Program-made: the position numbers and the translations under genes
Part shown: positions 23,421 to 36,052 of the stretch, in pieces
Numbering within the stretch: position 1 is the first letter of the stretch
How the letters are laid out: every line of letters begins with the position of its first letter
Source: Sycobia sp. Sy_11
Taxonomy: Eukaryota > Arthropoda > Insecta > Hymenoptera > Epichrysomallidae
Length of the DNA: 64,000 bases
Reading direction: 5' to 3'
NCBI GenBank assembly: GCA_018907035.1
Contig: JACCIC010000015.1
Coordinates: forward strand, 1,218,501-1,282,500
The notes under the pieces: generated by a model
Told to the model about the DNA's origin: nothing
The model's database searches: none
The model's input: only the letters and a program-made list of their open reading frames with translations

Positions 23421-23943
23421 AAATCTTCAATTAGGTAAGGGTGTTGAGGACAGTCAGACTGCACTTTACTAACAAAGAATTTTTTCAGCTAATATTTTAT
23501 TTTCAGATTAGTCTACGGGGGTGAACGTAAACAAGGACAGTCTGACTGTCATTATAATTTTAATTTAATTTAATTTTTATTTTTAATTTTTATTTTACTT
23601 TTATTTATTTATTTTTATTTAATTTTTATTTTATTATTTATTTTTATTTTTATTTATTTATTTTTATTTTTATTTATTTATTTTTATTTTTATTTTTAAA
23701 TTTAATGGATTTGGCTGTAAGACCAATAAAAAAATATTTATTAATTTGTCTATGGGCAGTCGACATAAGTACAATTAAATTATTACTATTAACTGAGCAA
23801 CTACAGAATGAGGAGATTATTACAGTTTATTTTTATATGCTTATTTCTTTATTGAAATTTGTTATTCAATTCAAATTCCATAATTTATATATGGGGATCT
23901 AATTGAACAATTGAAATAATTAGAAAATTTATAATAAAACATT

Positions 23944-26900
23944 TTATGACGAAGAATATGGATGATTTGGTATTATGGAAACTCCATATGCAGTTCCTTG
24001 AATTATCTGATAAATGGTTCTATAGAAAGGTGCTATGTAAGTATATGCGCTACCTTTCTCAGTATCATCACAATTTTCTTTTGGTTGACCTGCTATTGCC
24101 ACAAGGAAATATTGCTCTACAACATACGGAGCACCTGCATCAAGCTGTAAAAGATAATATTATTATTGTCTCAACTGCTTAAATCGATCAAATTGCATGT
24201 TTTAAACTATAAAATAATGGTCTCAGACGAATTAACCTAGATATTTCTGCTACCCTTCAAGAGATAATAAATTTAAAACCTTCTTCTTTTTTTTATGTTT
24301 CTACTTGAATGTTTGTAATTGACATTGAAATAAGCTCTCGTAATTGATTCAATTATAAAGTCTTCAAGAAACAAAGAAGACAGATACATTATACTTATTT
24401 CATGATTGCTCTCACAGTTATGATTTTTTAACAATTCACGGAATTTATGTTTTAAAAAAACGACAATCCAAAATTTAAAAAAAAATTTATAAATATTTAC
24501 TGATGAACTATAAAATATTTAATTTTTAGTTAAGTCTAAATTTTTAAAAACACAATGACTTTTTGATCGCTGTAGGATTTAAAAATATTTTAGACTAAAT
24601 TTTAGATGAAATGTTTAAACATATGTGAAAAACTATAAATCGTTTCTTGAAATGAAAATTCAACTGAACTCATGAGGTTTTTATGATTTTTGATGTTATG
24701 ATCTTAAATTTTTTCTAAAAGTAATTTTAATGAAATAAAAAAAAAAGAAAATCCTTAAAAATATAGGAAACTGTGAGTCTCAATTTTTTTGTTTCAGTTC
24801 ATTAGGTGATAAAATACACTATGAAACTATTACTAGTTTCTTTTCCTCTTCTACGCCCATTCTTCTTCCAGAATTCCGGTAGATTTTGGAACATCCTCCT
24901 CTAGATGAAAATCGTTCTCCGGTTACTCTAAAATACTATCTAAGATTAAATATCATAACTGTTATCTTTTTCAACTCAATGACATCCAATTATTTTTTAA
25001 AATATTCGAAATTGAACATTAACTAATCTTAATATTGAAGAATATAAAAATGTTTCTTTCTTATTTCAATGTTCATCTTATGTTTTTATTATTCTATCTT
25101 TAAGTAAATCAACAATACTGGAATATTTAATTCTTATCTTATCATTTTAGCTTTAACTAATATATATAATCATAATCTTATAATACATATTATTACTGCT
25201 AATTTGTTTTAAAATGTGATTTTTCAACTTACAGAGCATAATCCTCTTGGGTAACCATGACTAGTTTTAAACATTCGAATACATATTTGTCTAGAGCCTG
25301 CCATATCTTCACAGTCACTATTATCAGTATATTCACCTTTTGCAATTCTTAACTTTTGATCGATTTCAGCGTAGAAATTATGGGCTCCGTATGAAGAAAC
25401 AATGCCTTCACTTATATCTTCATTGCTATTTTCAGGTCTGATTGGATAGACTTTTTTTTCCTCTGGTATTTGGTATGGGTCTCTTAACTGAAAAAATTCA
25501 AATTATTTTTATCTAATGAATGTTTCTATAAAAGATTTCTTAAGAAGACTTTGATGAATATCATGTATGTATCCAGAGAGGGTAATGATTCAAGTAGAGA
25601 TTCGTATTATTATTTTCTCTTTTACTAAACACATTGCCTCTTAAATTTATTCTTAAATCATAAGTATTCTATTTTAGATATTATAAAAATAACATGGAAC
25701 AATAACAATGTTAATATAGAATTATGCAAAGAAAATTCTTAATGTGGCAGGTTCAGATATATCAAAACATAAGCACTATAACAAATAATATAATTGATAT
25801 GAATAGAATCATGAACATTCTCGAAAGTAAGAATATCTTATAAATGTAAAAATATTATTTTAAATATAAATAAATTTAGAATTCGAACTTTCTATTTAAT
25901 TTTCTTATTCCTTTTATGCATAAAATTAACTTTTTTTTATAATTTCAGTTGTATTAGTATTGAATATACTTTATTGTTTAAAACTTGTGCACGTAAAATG
26001 TTTATTATCATTTATAAAAAATATATATTGAGTGTAGAAATAAATTTCCAACGTTTGTAAAAGGATCACATTACAAGCAGATCCCGGGCAGAAATATCAG
26101 ACCTCATGTGTTATATTTGTAGGTTGTGTATCTATGAACAACTTAGCAACATTATATTTGAGAATTTCTTTCGGTATGGTTCATTTTATTGAGAAAATCA
26201 TGGCAAGTTTCCAGCCAAAGAAACATCATTTGATGAATGGATGTGTCGCAAATGGTTTAAACAGTTCAAAAGTCGTGATTTTGAAGTTGAAGACAAGGGC
26301 CGCTCCAGAAAGCCGAAAAGTTTTGAGGACGACGAGTTAGACGGTTTGATTGATGAGAATCCATGTCAGGTTCAAGAAAAACTTGATGTATCATTTGCTG
26401 ATTCGTTCAAAATGTTGGAAACTGGGTACCGTACGAAACGAAGCCGAGACACGTTGAGTGGCAATTTTACACATCGGAAATATTACTGCAGCGGTATAAA
26501 AATATTTCATTTTTACGCGTTATTATAAAATGATGATGAAAAATGGAATTAGTAGGATAATTCTAACCGCAGAATATCGTATAAAAATCCGGCGATCGCG
26601 CCCAATTAGTGCCGACACCAAATATTCAAGTATATATGGTCATGGTCTACATCTTGTGCGACCAAAATGGTGTTATATACTACGAACTGCTTCCGAGTAG
26701 CCAAACCATTAAAGGAGCATTGTACACAACCCAACTTATTCGTTTGAAGCGCGTATTTCAGGAAAAACGACCAGAATATGAGACCGGGGATGAGTTCGTC
26801 ATTTTTCATCACGAAAACGCTCGGCCACATTTTGCGACCTCGGTCAAAAACTATTTGGACAATACTGGATGCGAAATTCTACCTCACGTACCTTACAGTC

Positions 26901-29900
26901 AAAACTTGGTACCAACTGACTACCACTTGTTTCGCTTGCATCTATCCATGTATGAGTGTAATAGGATCACAGAAAAAAAAGTGATGGATGCACTTTCACT
27001 TGCCTTAAATGGAGAGAATCTTAAAGAACGCTAGATGGCAAAGCATACAGATAATGTATTTATGTTCATATATCTTGATCCTATGCATTTTCTTGATCCT
27101 TACACTATTTCACATTATAAATTAGAAAATAATAAGAATTTGAAGGCAGTTACTTATTGTCTTTTTACTTAAAAATCTTAAAAAGATTTTCCACTGAGTA
27201 CATTAGACGGAGAGATATTTAGAGGAGGGAATTCAAAGCCTGATGTTTCCTTCATTATCGGGAATCTCAAATTCAACAAACAGCCTTCACATATTAGCAC
27301 ATAGAGTGTCGGGTCCAATATTATTTTGTTAATTCTATTGGACCAGATATACCCTTCTCGATATACCCGGATTTTACCATATAAATTTGTTTTTCCCCGG
27401 TTTAAATAATGTAATTACCTAAATTATTTTACAATTATTAAATGCTATTAAAAATCTTCTCGAAATGTAGAAATTAATTTATCGTCATAACAATGAAGAT
27501 AGATCATGGCTCCCAAAATCTGAAATTTTTACGAACCAGATCTACTGTTCAAGGTTTTAACTATCTTTTAACAGTATATACCATATTATAGCGAATATCT
27601 TACGATGATTCTTATCTAACTAAATCTGTCGCTCTCGAATGCAGTTACCTGACATAAATATTCAACTATTCTCCATCTATCCTATTGCGATCGCCATATA
27701 CTAACTTTCCTATTAACAAAAACTATAAAATAGGAATATTCGTATAAATTTAATCAAAAAATGTAGAAAGATAAGTAAAATCGTTATGAAAAATTGAAAC
27801 TAAGAAAAAATGAATTCAGAATGAAAGTTTCACCGTATGCAACTAATATGATAGCGATACCAGCATGCATATTTACTCTTTACTATCAGCCAGTGAAAAG
27901 TGGTTGTCCTTGCATAGCTGTACCATTTCAATATGGAGAACAAGCTTTACCATATTACAGCCTCTCTACCAAATTTTCTTCATGGTAAATAAAGAGAGCA
28001 GGAGGAAACATAAGCGCCGCCGTTAAATTTTCATTTCATTCGCAATTCACTATCTTCTTTATTATATTATCTTAAGAATATATCGGAATACTTCTAAATA
28101 TTATCTATTAATTGAATTCAATGTACACTATCTCTCATCTAGTTGTATTTATAATTATAGCAATTCTCAATCTCGTACGCCATATTTTATTAGATCAATT
28201 TGATTTTCTATATATTTAGTATAGCAAACATTTAAAGACAATTCATATACAATTTTACAGTTACATTTTTTAATATTCTTTATTATTATTCATTTTATAC
28301 GAATGTTTTCATCAGTCAAAATATCTTGATCTTATAATGTTTCGAATAATATGACCCTCCATCTTCAGGTTCTTTAATTTTAGTATAAGTTATTTTTGTA
28401 TATTAATATTGATTTATCAACAATATTTTTGTTTATAAATTGACTTTGATATTAATTATATGTCTATATTAATGTATCTATAAGAAAGTTGTACAATCCG
28501 CTTTAAAATTTTTTGCATTTCATCAGTTCAGTAATAATTAACAGTACAAATTGGAGTATTAATAAAACTTACTTGAATTACAATCAGGTCGTCCGCTCCA
28601 TTACGAGCATTGTAGCCTAAAGGATAAAAGGCTGTTGCGTATATTACTTCGCCTTCACCAGATGTTAAATCTGATGATCCTACACCAACAAAAAAGATCA
28701 TCGGCTTCAATGCATGATAGCCGTTGTCATCATCTATGATGAGGCTAGCTGCAGATAATACAAAGTAATCATCAATTACAGCACCAGTACCAAGATAATG
28801 CATGTGAGTATCATCCAATGGCATTCCATAAATTGCTGCTAGGTACATATAATCTTCAACATCCGCTCTCGCACTATTAAGGATTCCTTCAGTCTTCAAA
28901 GCTAAAACTAAAATATGTTAAGTATAAATAATATAGTTTTATAACATATAATCACTTAGATAGTGTTCCAAATAATTAAGAATTTATGTCGATATAAATG
29001 GACATACAGTCAATAACAAACTAATTTTACGTACAATCCACATTGCAATGTATATTGCGATGTATGTTGTTCTTTTTTTTATGCAGACTTTAATATGGTT
29101 TCACTTATTATATTGACTGTTGTATTTTAAATTGTTTACGATGCAAATATTGAGTGCAAGTATACTGCAGGAAAAGAACATACAACAAGAAACAGGAAAC
29201 TAAAATTAGAACGTTGATTGATGATATAATTTATTTAGCTTGTTTTTAATATTAACTTGAATGACGTGAAAATTTTCTTTTCACTCTGAAGTAAATAAAA
29301 AACTTCATTACATAGTAATCTGAAAAAAAGCGCAGATATTCCTTCATTCATGATTCCAAGCGACCGTTTCTTTCTCATGTTACGTTTCAACTCCTAATCC
29401 AGGCATTGTAATACAGCTATCATATATGGTGACAATGTAAGTAACTTAATATTGAAATGGAAATTAATTAACCTGAAGTCTCACATATACGAGAAGCTGG
29501 GAAAATATTAACAGTCTCGATCAAGACAAAATCACAAGTGATTTAAAATAGGAAACTCCCATCAGAAATAATCCTGCGAAATGCCGTAATTCATGTCAAG
29601 CACTCTGTCACTTGCCATCGTTGATGAAAATTACATTTGGTCCAACAAATCTATAACCGCTCACACTCATCTACTGTATCATAGGCATTTTCACAAGTAA
29701 GGTAAAACTGACGCATGTCGAAGCTGAAATCCTAAGGAAGATAGAAGCCTATTCTTGGGAATATATTCAGCCAGCGCAGAAAACTATTGTTCTATTTTCT
29801 ATGATCCATGCATAAAATCAATAATTTTCTAGAAAGCTTAGCTATAACCGAAGGTATTTATTTTCATTATGAAATTAGACTGTTACTATTTTTGAATTCA

Positions 29901-32900
29901 GAGATTGCATAGTTCATTTGAAAAATTATTATGTTATAGTTGATTTATCAACGCATGCTCTCAAGTGATAAGGAAGGAAACTGTAAGAATCATGACAAAG
30001 GTTGAGGTGCAGTAGCTCTATAAGATATATGCATATGTGCGCAGGTCGCCGTATGGGGGATTCATTCCGTCAGTATGGGGGCTCATTCTTAACTCATATG
30101 TAGAGCCGCAATGTACTCACCTCTTGTAATATATTTAAGTCAATAAATATATCCTTTAGTACGTTGTATTTTATATTAGTATTGTATATTAGTATTTTAT
30201 TTACCTAATTGTTAGTAGAAACTAATATTAAACAGGTTATGGGCTAGTAGTGTCTCTGTCAGCGTAATAATAAATATTTTTGTGGAAACTAAATTCTATT
30301 CAGTGAAGTGAGCACATTGTATAAAAAAAGAATAACTTACACTACACAGGATGTCAAAAAACGACGATATAAAAAATCATGTGAAAAATTTCTTTGATAC
30401 TAAAGAGAAATTAGCAAATACGGAGGTACTTATTATTTACTTTGTATTATGGTATTCTACGGTCAATGGACTTTCAAACGTCAAAGTACTAGACGAATAT
30501 GAAGCAAGAATATAAAAGCTCGATAGCGGCAATGATCACAATAAATGATCTCTCTCTCTCCTCTCTTTCGCCTCTGGATGGGTATTTCACACAATGCTTC
30601 ACATCGCTCTTAACATAAATAATAATTTTTGTTGTTCAACATTTTTTGGGGAAATTAATTGTTGTAGGTGGATAGATCATCGACTGCTTAGTGCTTATTG
30701 TACATCAAACAGTTTGATAGACTAAGATAGACGACAAGACGCTTACTTGCTCGCCATATTGAAAGCTTCGCACAAGAAACTAAAGTAATTACAGAGATGA
30801 CTTCGACGGCAACTATATAGTTCAACGATAGCTGCAAACTGTTTCTGTGTATCAAACTTTATTTTTGCGATCATTTCGAGTGCCTATAAAAATTATATTA
30901 TTTTAATTAATATTTGTTTTAGCAAGAACGAGTACGTGAAAATGTTCGAATTGTTCATAGTGCCATCTGTAGTTAACATAATAAAATATGATTCGTAAAA
31001 AACGAATCAAATCAGCTGATACGGCTTCCCGCAGCAGAGAGTTAGCGATAATCGGCAATGCCTCAGACCATTCAAACGAAGGTAGTAGTTGTAGAAATCA
31101 ACAAACCATCGATTACCTATAATCGTAATATTTCTATGCTGGCCTATGAAGGACCATTAGGCCTTAGGCTATAATAATTGAAATTCTAATTCTAAAATTC
31201 TAATTCTTTCGGCCATAATAAGTTGTGACATGGTATTTATTGGACCGTACCACGGGCACAATTTATTTAGTGCTCTTTCACTTTACAATAAATGTCAATT
31301 GCTTTAATTATACACGGATACATACACCCGGACGTCAACACGTCGTCCTCGTCCTTCTAACGGCACAACTGTTCGGTGCGTGGGGAGGGGCGTGCTCGAC
31401 GCAGTCCCGCTCGTGGCGTCGCCACCGGCCACCTTTTGCACACCGTTCCTCGCGCGCAATCCACTTCACGCAGTCGGTCCCGGTGGGCCACAATTGTCGT
31501 CCTGCTATCGCGTTTTACCGTAGGCAATTCATGGACGATTCCCACATGTGACACCTTTATCCTGTTGTAGTCCCGCTCACGCGTCAAGAACTCTATACCC
31601 CGCTCATGCGCCCATTTTCTTCTTCACGCGCGCAAACACTCTCTCTATCTCACTCTTGCACGTGTATCCCCGCTTCTCCTTTTCACGTCACGACTCCAAC
31701 CCACCTGACTGCACAACGCGCCTTCTAACGACGCCGCGCAAACACACACTATTTCTTCCCCGTTCTTTCCGGCAACGCCAAGCAGTTTTCCAATCCATGC
31801 GCGCTACGCTGTGGACCCCGTTTCATGCGCCGCATGTTCGCTGCGTGCCATGTGCTGAATCGGGCCAGCTACATCTTGACTCGCGTCCCTCGCGCACGTC
31901 ATAAAGACGCCAGGTCGCTGTGCACGAACTCGACAACAGCGCGCAGGACACGTCACCTCTTGCCCGTACCGTAGATCACGCCTGCAGCGTCCGACGATCT
32001 TGCGACACCGTCGCAAAGTAAACAGCACTCACAATATAAATTTAAAGAGAAGGACAATTTGAAGGAACACGGAAATACTGACGCACTATTTAATAAATGT
32101 AAATAAATATTGATACCTACAATTAATAAATATAATCTATTAGGGTGCAAATTGATAGAAGCGATGACCTCAAATTCATAGAAGCAGATGTATTTGTAAC
32201 AAGTAAAAAAGGTAATATTAGTTATAAAAACATAGAAAACTTTAAAGAAATCCAAATTATTTTGACGAATAAAAATTATGATTATAATATTACAGATGCT
32301 GATAAAGAAAAAAAAATTATAGAAAAACGCCTGCCTGGAAGACCTACATTACAAAGATCTGGTAGACTGGAACGGTAAAAGAGATTTATAAAACACTAAC
32401 AAGTAGTATACAGACAGAAATGAAGGAGAACGAATGATGTGCAGAATGGAATGATGCAAATTAGAAACAGTTCCTACAATTAATAAAAAGTTATACATGG
32501 GACGTTGTTAAAAAAAATTGATGTATTTAATACGCTTGATTCTAGACTCATATTATCACAGAAAACGAACGAAAATGGTATAGTCAAAACAATAAAAGCT
32601 CGTCTAGTTGCTAGAGATTTTGGACAAATCCAAGGTCTTCACTATTTTGAAACATTTGCTCCAATCGTAAGACACGAGTCTGTACAAATTTTAGTGGCAC
32701 TCGCTGCCTATTTAGATGTTGAAATCGAACAGTTAGACGTAACTTGTGCATACCTAAACGGCAAATTAAATGAGTTAATGTCTATGAAAATTCCTCCGCT
32801 ACTTAAAGACTTTTTAGAACAAGTAATAAATAGTGAAAAGGATAAGATACTTAATGTTAAAGCTAAAAAAATGGTATGTAAAATCAACTCAGGTAAGAAA

Positions 32901-35558
32901 ATTTGTTTATTAATAAAAGTTTTGTTCGGTTTAAAACAAGCAGAAAAAGTTTGGAATGATAAATTAGATAATATATTAAAAAATTTAGATTTAAACTCCT
33001 CAAAAGTAGAACCATGCATGGATTATGACATAATTAACAATTAAATAATTATAATTGTTGTATATGTATATGATATGTTAATTGCGCATAATAATAAAGC
33101 AAAATTAAGTGAACTAAAAGAAAATCTGAAGAGAAAATTTGATATTAAAGCTTTAAGATAAGTGACAGATTTATAAGAATAAAAATCGTTAAAACTAATA
33201 CTAAAATTTGTTTATACCAAAAGAAAAAAATTAATCAACTAGATGATAATAAAAGACGATGTAAAATGTGTATTACCTTACAGTGACCTAATAGGAACAT
33301 TAATTTAGATAGCTTTAGCTACCAGGCCCGATATTATGCATACCGTTGTTTTCTTATCACAATTTAATAATTGTTATTCTAAAGAACATTGGGCCGTAAG
33401 AAAACGTGTGGTTAGATACTTGAAAGGAACTGTACATATAGGATTAGTATGTGAGATAAAGAATAATTTCAGTATCCAAGGATTTCTAGACGCGGATTCT
33501 AACTCAAATTCGTTCGATAGGAAATCCTTTACTGGATATATTTTTTAATTAAGAGGGTCGCCAATACTATAAAAAACACAAAAGCAAAGAACTATTACCT
33601 TATCAATCGAGCAAATGGAACATTATCAAGAATTTATTGGCTGAACTAACATTAGATGTAAAAGTAATATTATAGAATCATAATAAAAGAGCAGAGATGC
33701 CAGCTAATAATATCTATCATTCACGTTCGAAACATATTCATCTGAGATACCTTTTTATTTGAGATTCTATAAAAAGAAAATTGTTTAGTCTGATGCATTT
33801 GCTATCAGATGAAATGCCTACCCATGTTATGACTAAGATTTTATTTTACATAAAGTAAGATACGTGATCAAATGCTTAGGTACAGTAGCGCTATAAGTTA
33901 AGATATGTATATATGCGCATACCGCTGTATTCGTGCGGCAGTATCCGGGCTTACTCTTAACTCATATGTCACGCAGTAATGTACTCAACTCAGGTAATAT
34001 ATTTAAGTGAATAAATATAGCCTTTCGTATGTTCTAAGCTACTAAATAATGTTTTATTTACCTAATCTTGTTAGACGAAACTAATATTGAACAATAATTA
34101 TTATAATTAATATAATCATTAATATTATTAGTTCATTAATTATTATTTTAAAAGAAATATTAGTTTTATAAATAATTTCGGAGGCGGATTTAGTTTCTTT
34201 CAGGGAAAAAGGACATTTATGATGGAAAATAGATAGACGTTAGCTTAATCAAAAATTTTTCCGTTATTTTCTACTACTTTTTCCTATTTTTCTGGCAATT
34301 TAGAAATACCGTGGCGAAAAAACGATGAAGGTTTCGACGCAATCCGAGCATCCACAAATTCTCGCACTTCTTGAACATATCGGAAGTGCGTATCCACGAC
34401 GTCGTGCTGCATCAATCTGGTAATCAGAAGATGCTATATCTGGCGAGTACACTAAGTGCGGCCACACTTCCCATTCGAGCTCCAACGGGGTGTTTTTGAC
34501 AGCATTCGAAACAAGCGGACAAGCGTTGTCATGCAAGAGAATGATTTTGCGCTTATTGCTCGCCATTGCTGATCTATGCTCGATCAATTTCTGTTGCATA
34601 TTATTGAATTGACGTTTGCATACCTCAGCAGTGATGTGTCTATTCGATTTTAGGAGCTCATAGTACAGCACACCCTATAGGTGCCACTAAATGCACAGCA
34701 ATATTTCTTGGCCGTGGATTTCCATTTGAGTATTGATGTAGATGGCTGGCTTGGGTCAACCCATGACTTTTGCACTTAGGATTGTCATAGTAGATCCACT
34801 TTTCATCACCAGTCACAATACGACACAGAAAACTTCTTTTTTACCTGTCAAGCAAAGAGTGTGGGATGTTGTTCGATTCATAATGGTACTTTCGCTCAAA
34901 TCGTGTGGCATTCATTTTCCTTATTTATGAATATTTCCCATTGCATGTAAACGTTTGCCAACTCCTTCATCACTGATCTCTAATATATTAGCGAGTTCTT
35001 TCTGTATTTGAGCTGAGTTTTCGTACAATAATGCTTGCAATTCACTATATTCAAACTTTTTTGGTTGTCCAGAACGTTCTTTGTCATTAACAACAGTATC
35101 TCCACTTCTAAACCACTGAAACCATTCTTTACATGTTGTAAGTTTTGAGGTTTATTCGCCATAAAATTCTTGAAGCAATCGATAAGTTTTTGATACATTT
35201 TTTTTCAAATCCAAGTAGTGCGTAAGGACATGTCGAAAAACGATTCATCACGATTCGTTTTTCACTGATCAAAAAATTATAATGTTTACATGTACTAGAT
35301 CCTACACATCTGACTTTTCGAATTACTTATATAGCCATCTAAACGTGAAGGTCGGAGACTATGTTCCCCTCCTAATATAAATTTTTGGTATCATTTTACT
35401 ATAATTATTCATATATAAATAATACATAAAATCAATAACACTTTTTACTACAAATCATATTCGTTAATATTGAGTCAATAAATAAATTACTTACCATTAC
35501 TAATCAAATTAATCGATAGAATGTAAAAAAGAAACTGTTTTAAATGAGAGGACTTCAT
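23944..35558 (-). CDS. Serine protease homologue (catalytically dead, secreted), gene C
   Basis: Exons are 35558-35495, 28901-28573, 25487-25233 and 24144-23944, encoding 282 residues. Exon 1 encodes a signal peptide starting MKSSHLKQFLFYILS. Exon 2 has GILNSARADVED, then VLSAASLI with the catalytic His replaced by Ser, and ADDLIVIQ with the Asp kept. Exon 3 contains NCD-type loop residues NSDCEDMAGSRQIC and ends GLC. Exon 4 begins LDAGAP, so the nucleophile is Ala. It is closest to gene B. Intron 1 is about 6.6 kb, against 0.37 kb in gene B, because a copia element and a mariner lie in it; intron 2 also holds a mariner. Whether splicing still spans intron 1 is untested, but the coding exons are intact. 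Confidence 0.8.
26119..27040 (+). mobile_element. Degraded mariner element in intron 2 of gene C
   Basis: It begins with TAGGTTGTGTATCTATGAAC, resembling a mariner inverted terminus, in the sense orientation. Coding fragments follow in several frames: FKQFKSRDFEVEDKGRSRKP (26241-26400), then YYELLPSSQTIKGALY, IFHHENARPH, where the second catalytic Asp is Glu, and PYSQNLVPTDYHLF (26609-27034). There are frameshifts and a large deletion around the first catalytic Asp. No right inverted repeat was found, so the 3' end is probably truncated. The equivalent intron of gene B lacks it. Confidence 0.75.
27060..28070. other. Intron 2 sequence of gene C with no recognised feature
   Basis: This stretch has no counterpart in intron 2 of gene B and so is probably inserted, but I see no terminal repeats or protein domain. 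A short plus-strand open frame at 27794-27988 has no recognisable similarity. Confidence 0.35.
29060..30002. other. Intron 1 sequence of gene C with no recognised feature
   Basis: Homology with gene B intron 1 stops near 29055 and resumes near 34094. The part before the copia 5' LTR contains no coding exon or element end that I can identify. Confidence 0.35.
30003..30234 (+). repeat. Copia 5' LTR
   Basis: Aligns with 33876-34093, sharing CTTAACTCATATGT, the GTAATATATTTAAGT segment before an AATAAATAT signal, and TTATTTACCTAAT. The two copies differ by several substitutions and an extra repeat of TATTAGTATTGTA in the 5' copy. Confidence 0.8.
31224..32033 (-). mobile_element. Possible GC-rich solo LTR nested in the copia element
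   Basis: This 0.8-kb block is far richer in G and C than the copia sequence on either side. On the minus strand it starts TGTGAGTGCTGTTTAC and ends AATAAATACCATGTCACA, giving TG...CA ends with a short TGTGA/TCACA inverted terminus. No convincing target duplication was found (TAAGT and ATATA), so the class and exact limits are uncertain. Confidence 0.4.
32145..33660 (+). pseudogene. Copia pol remnant (integrase end, RT, RNase H)
   Basis: 32145-32378 resembles the linker after integrase and ends RPTLQRSGRLER. 32505-33044 is copia RT with KARLVARDFGQIQG, YFETFAPIVR and LDVTCAYLNGKLNE, and VLFGLKQAEKVW further on. The catalytic box follows as YVYDMLIA near 33060, where the usual pair of Asp is disrupted, after a stop. 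33336-33548 is RNase H with HWAVRKRVVRYLKGT and DRKSFTGYIF. Stops and frameshifts separate the pieces; the integrase core is missing. Confidence 0.82.
34178..35375 (-). mobile_element. mariner element in intron 1 of gene C
   Basis: The ends TCGGAGGCGGATTTAGT and the complement of TTAGGAGGGGAACATAGT form an imperfect inverted repeat. The paralogous sequence in the duplicated spacer (near 6030) shows the uninterrupted target AAATAATATAAATT. The minus strand carries a degraded transposase (34300-34671: YYELLKSNRHITAEV, LLHDNACP, YSPDIASSDY; 34980-35198: N-terminal region). Several stops and frameshifts make it inactive. Confidence 0.8.
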
Positions 35559-36052
35559 TTTAGAAAAACTATTTTAATAATTATATTGTGAACTCTGTAA
35601 GATCTATCAAAATTTACATTGGAATGATATAAAGTATAGTAAGTTCTCATTTATAAAGATATGATTTGAGTTTTCAATATATTTGTTTCACCTTGTACCA
35701 AAAAACTAAATTTTTTACATCTATAAATATGTGTACTATGAAAAATATAATAGTATTAATATTTACATTAATAATAATAGAAACCGCATATACGGTGGTA
35801 ATTGTAATATTATCAAAAATCACTTGCTTGTATAAGAGGAAAAATATCTTTAATTAGTTTAAACACTGAAATGATTAGTAGATATAAAATGATTTATATT
35901 CATTGCATACTAAATGAATATATATCGCATAATATATACATAGATAATGGCAGTTTATATGGTATAATATTATGCGATCAAAATAGATTCATTCCATGAT
36001 CAGAATTAAAAATTGTACTTACGTCGACTGTTCTGAATTAAATTAATAAATA

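Larger units (their letters stand above)
22640..23790 (+). mobile_element. Penelope-like element, 5'-truncated
   Basis: The element retains the C-terminal coding region (about 22650-23302), a hammerhead motif (23381-23420), a GACAGTC/GACTGTC inverted repeat (23536-23550), a T-rich low-complexity tract (23570-23700) and the common terminus up to GCAGTCGACATAAGTACAATT near 23785. It interrupts pseudogene P2 and lies just past the 3' end of gene C. Penelope elements combine a telomerase-like RT with a GIY-YIG nuclease and often carry hammerhead ribozymes in their terminal repeats, as seen here. Confidence 0.85.
30003..34093 (+). mobile_element. Ty1/copia retrotransposon, degraded, in intron 1 of gene C
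   Basis: A 232-bp 5' LTR (30003-30234, TGAGGTGCAGTAGC to TTAAACA) and a related 3' LTR (about 33876-34093, ending TTGAACA) bracket the element. GGTTATGGGCTAGTAG follows the 5' LTR, as expected for an initiator tRNA-Met half-molecule primer site. A gag start (MSKNDDIKNHVKNFF) lies at 30351 and pol fragments at 32145-33660. No target duplication is evident (AAGGT and ATAAT flanks), and the LTRs differ at many positions, so the insertion is old. A GC-rich block at 31224-32033 appears nested. Confidence 0.8.

Noticed and set aside
31225..32255. Overlapping open frames near 31.2-32.2 kb
   Set aside because: They overlap on both strands in a GC-rich block nested in a copia element and show no domain.
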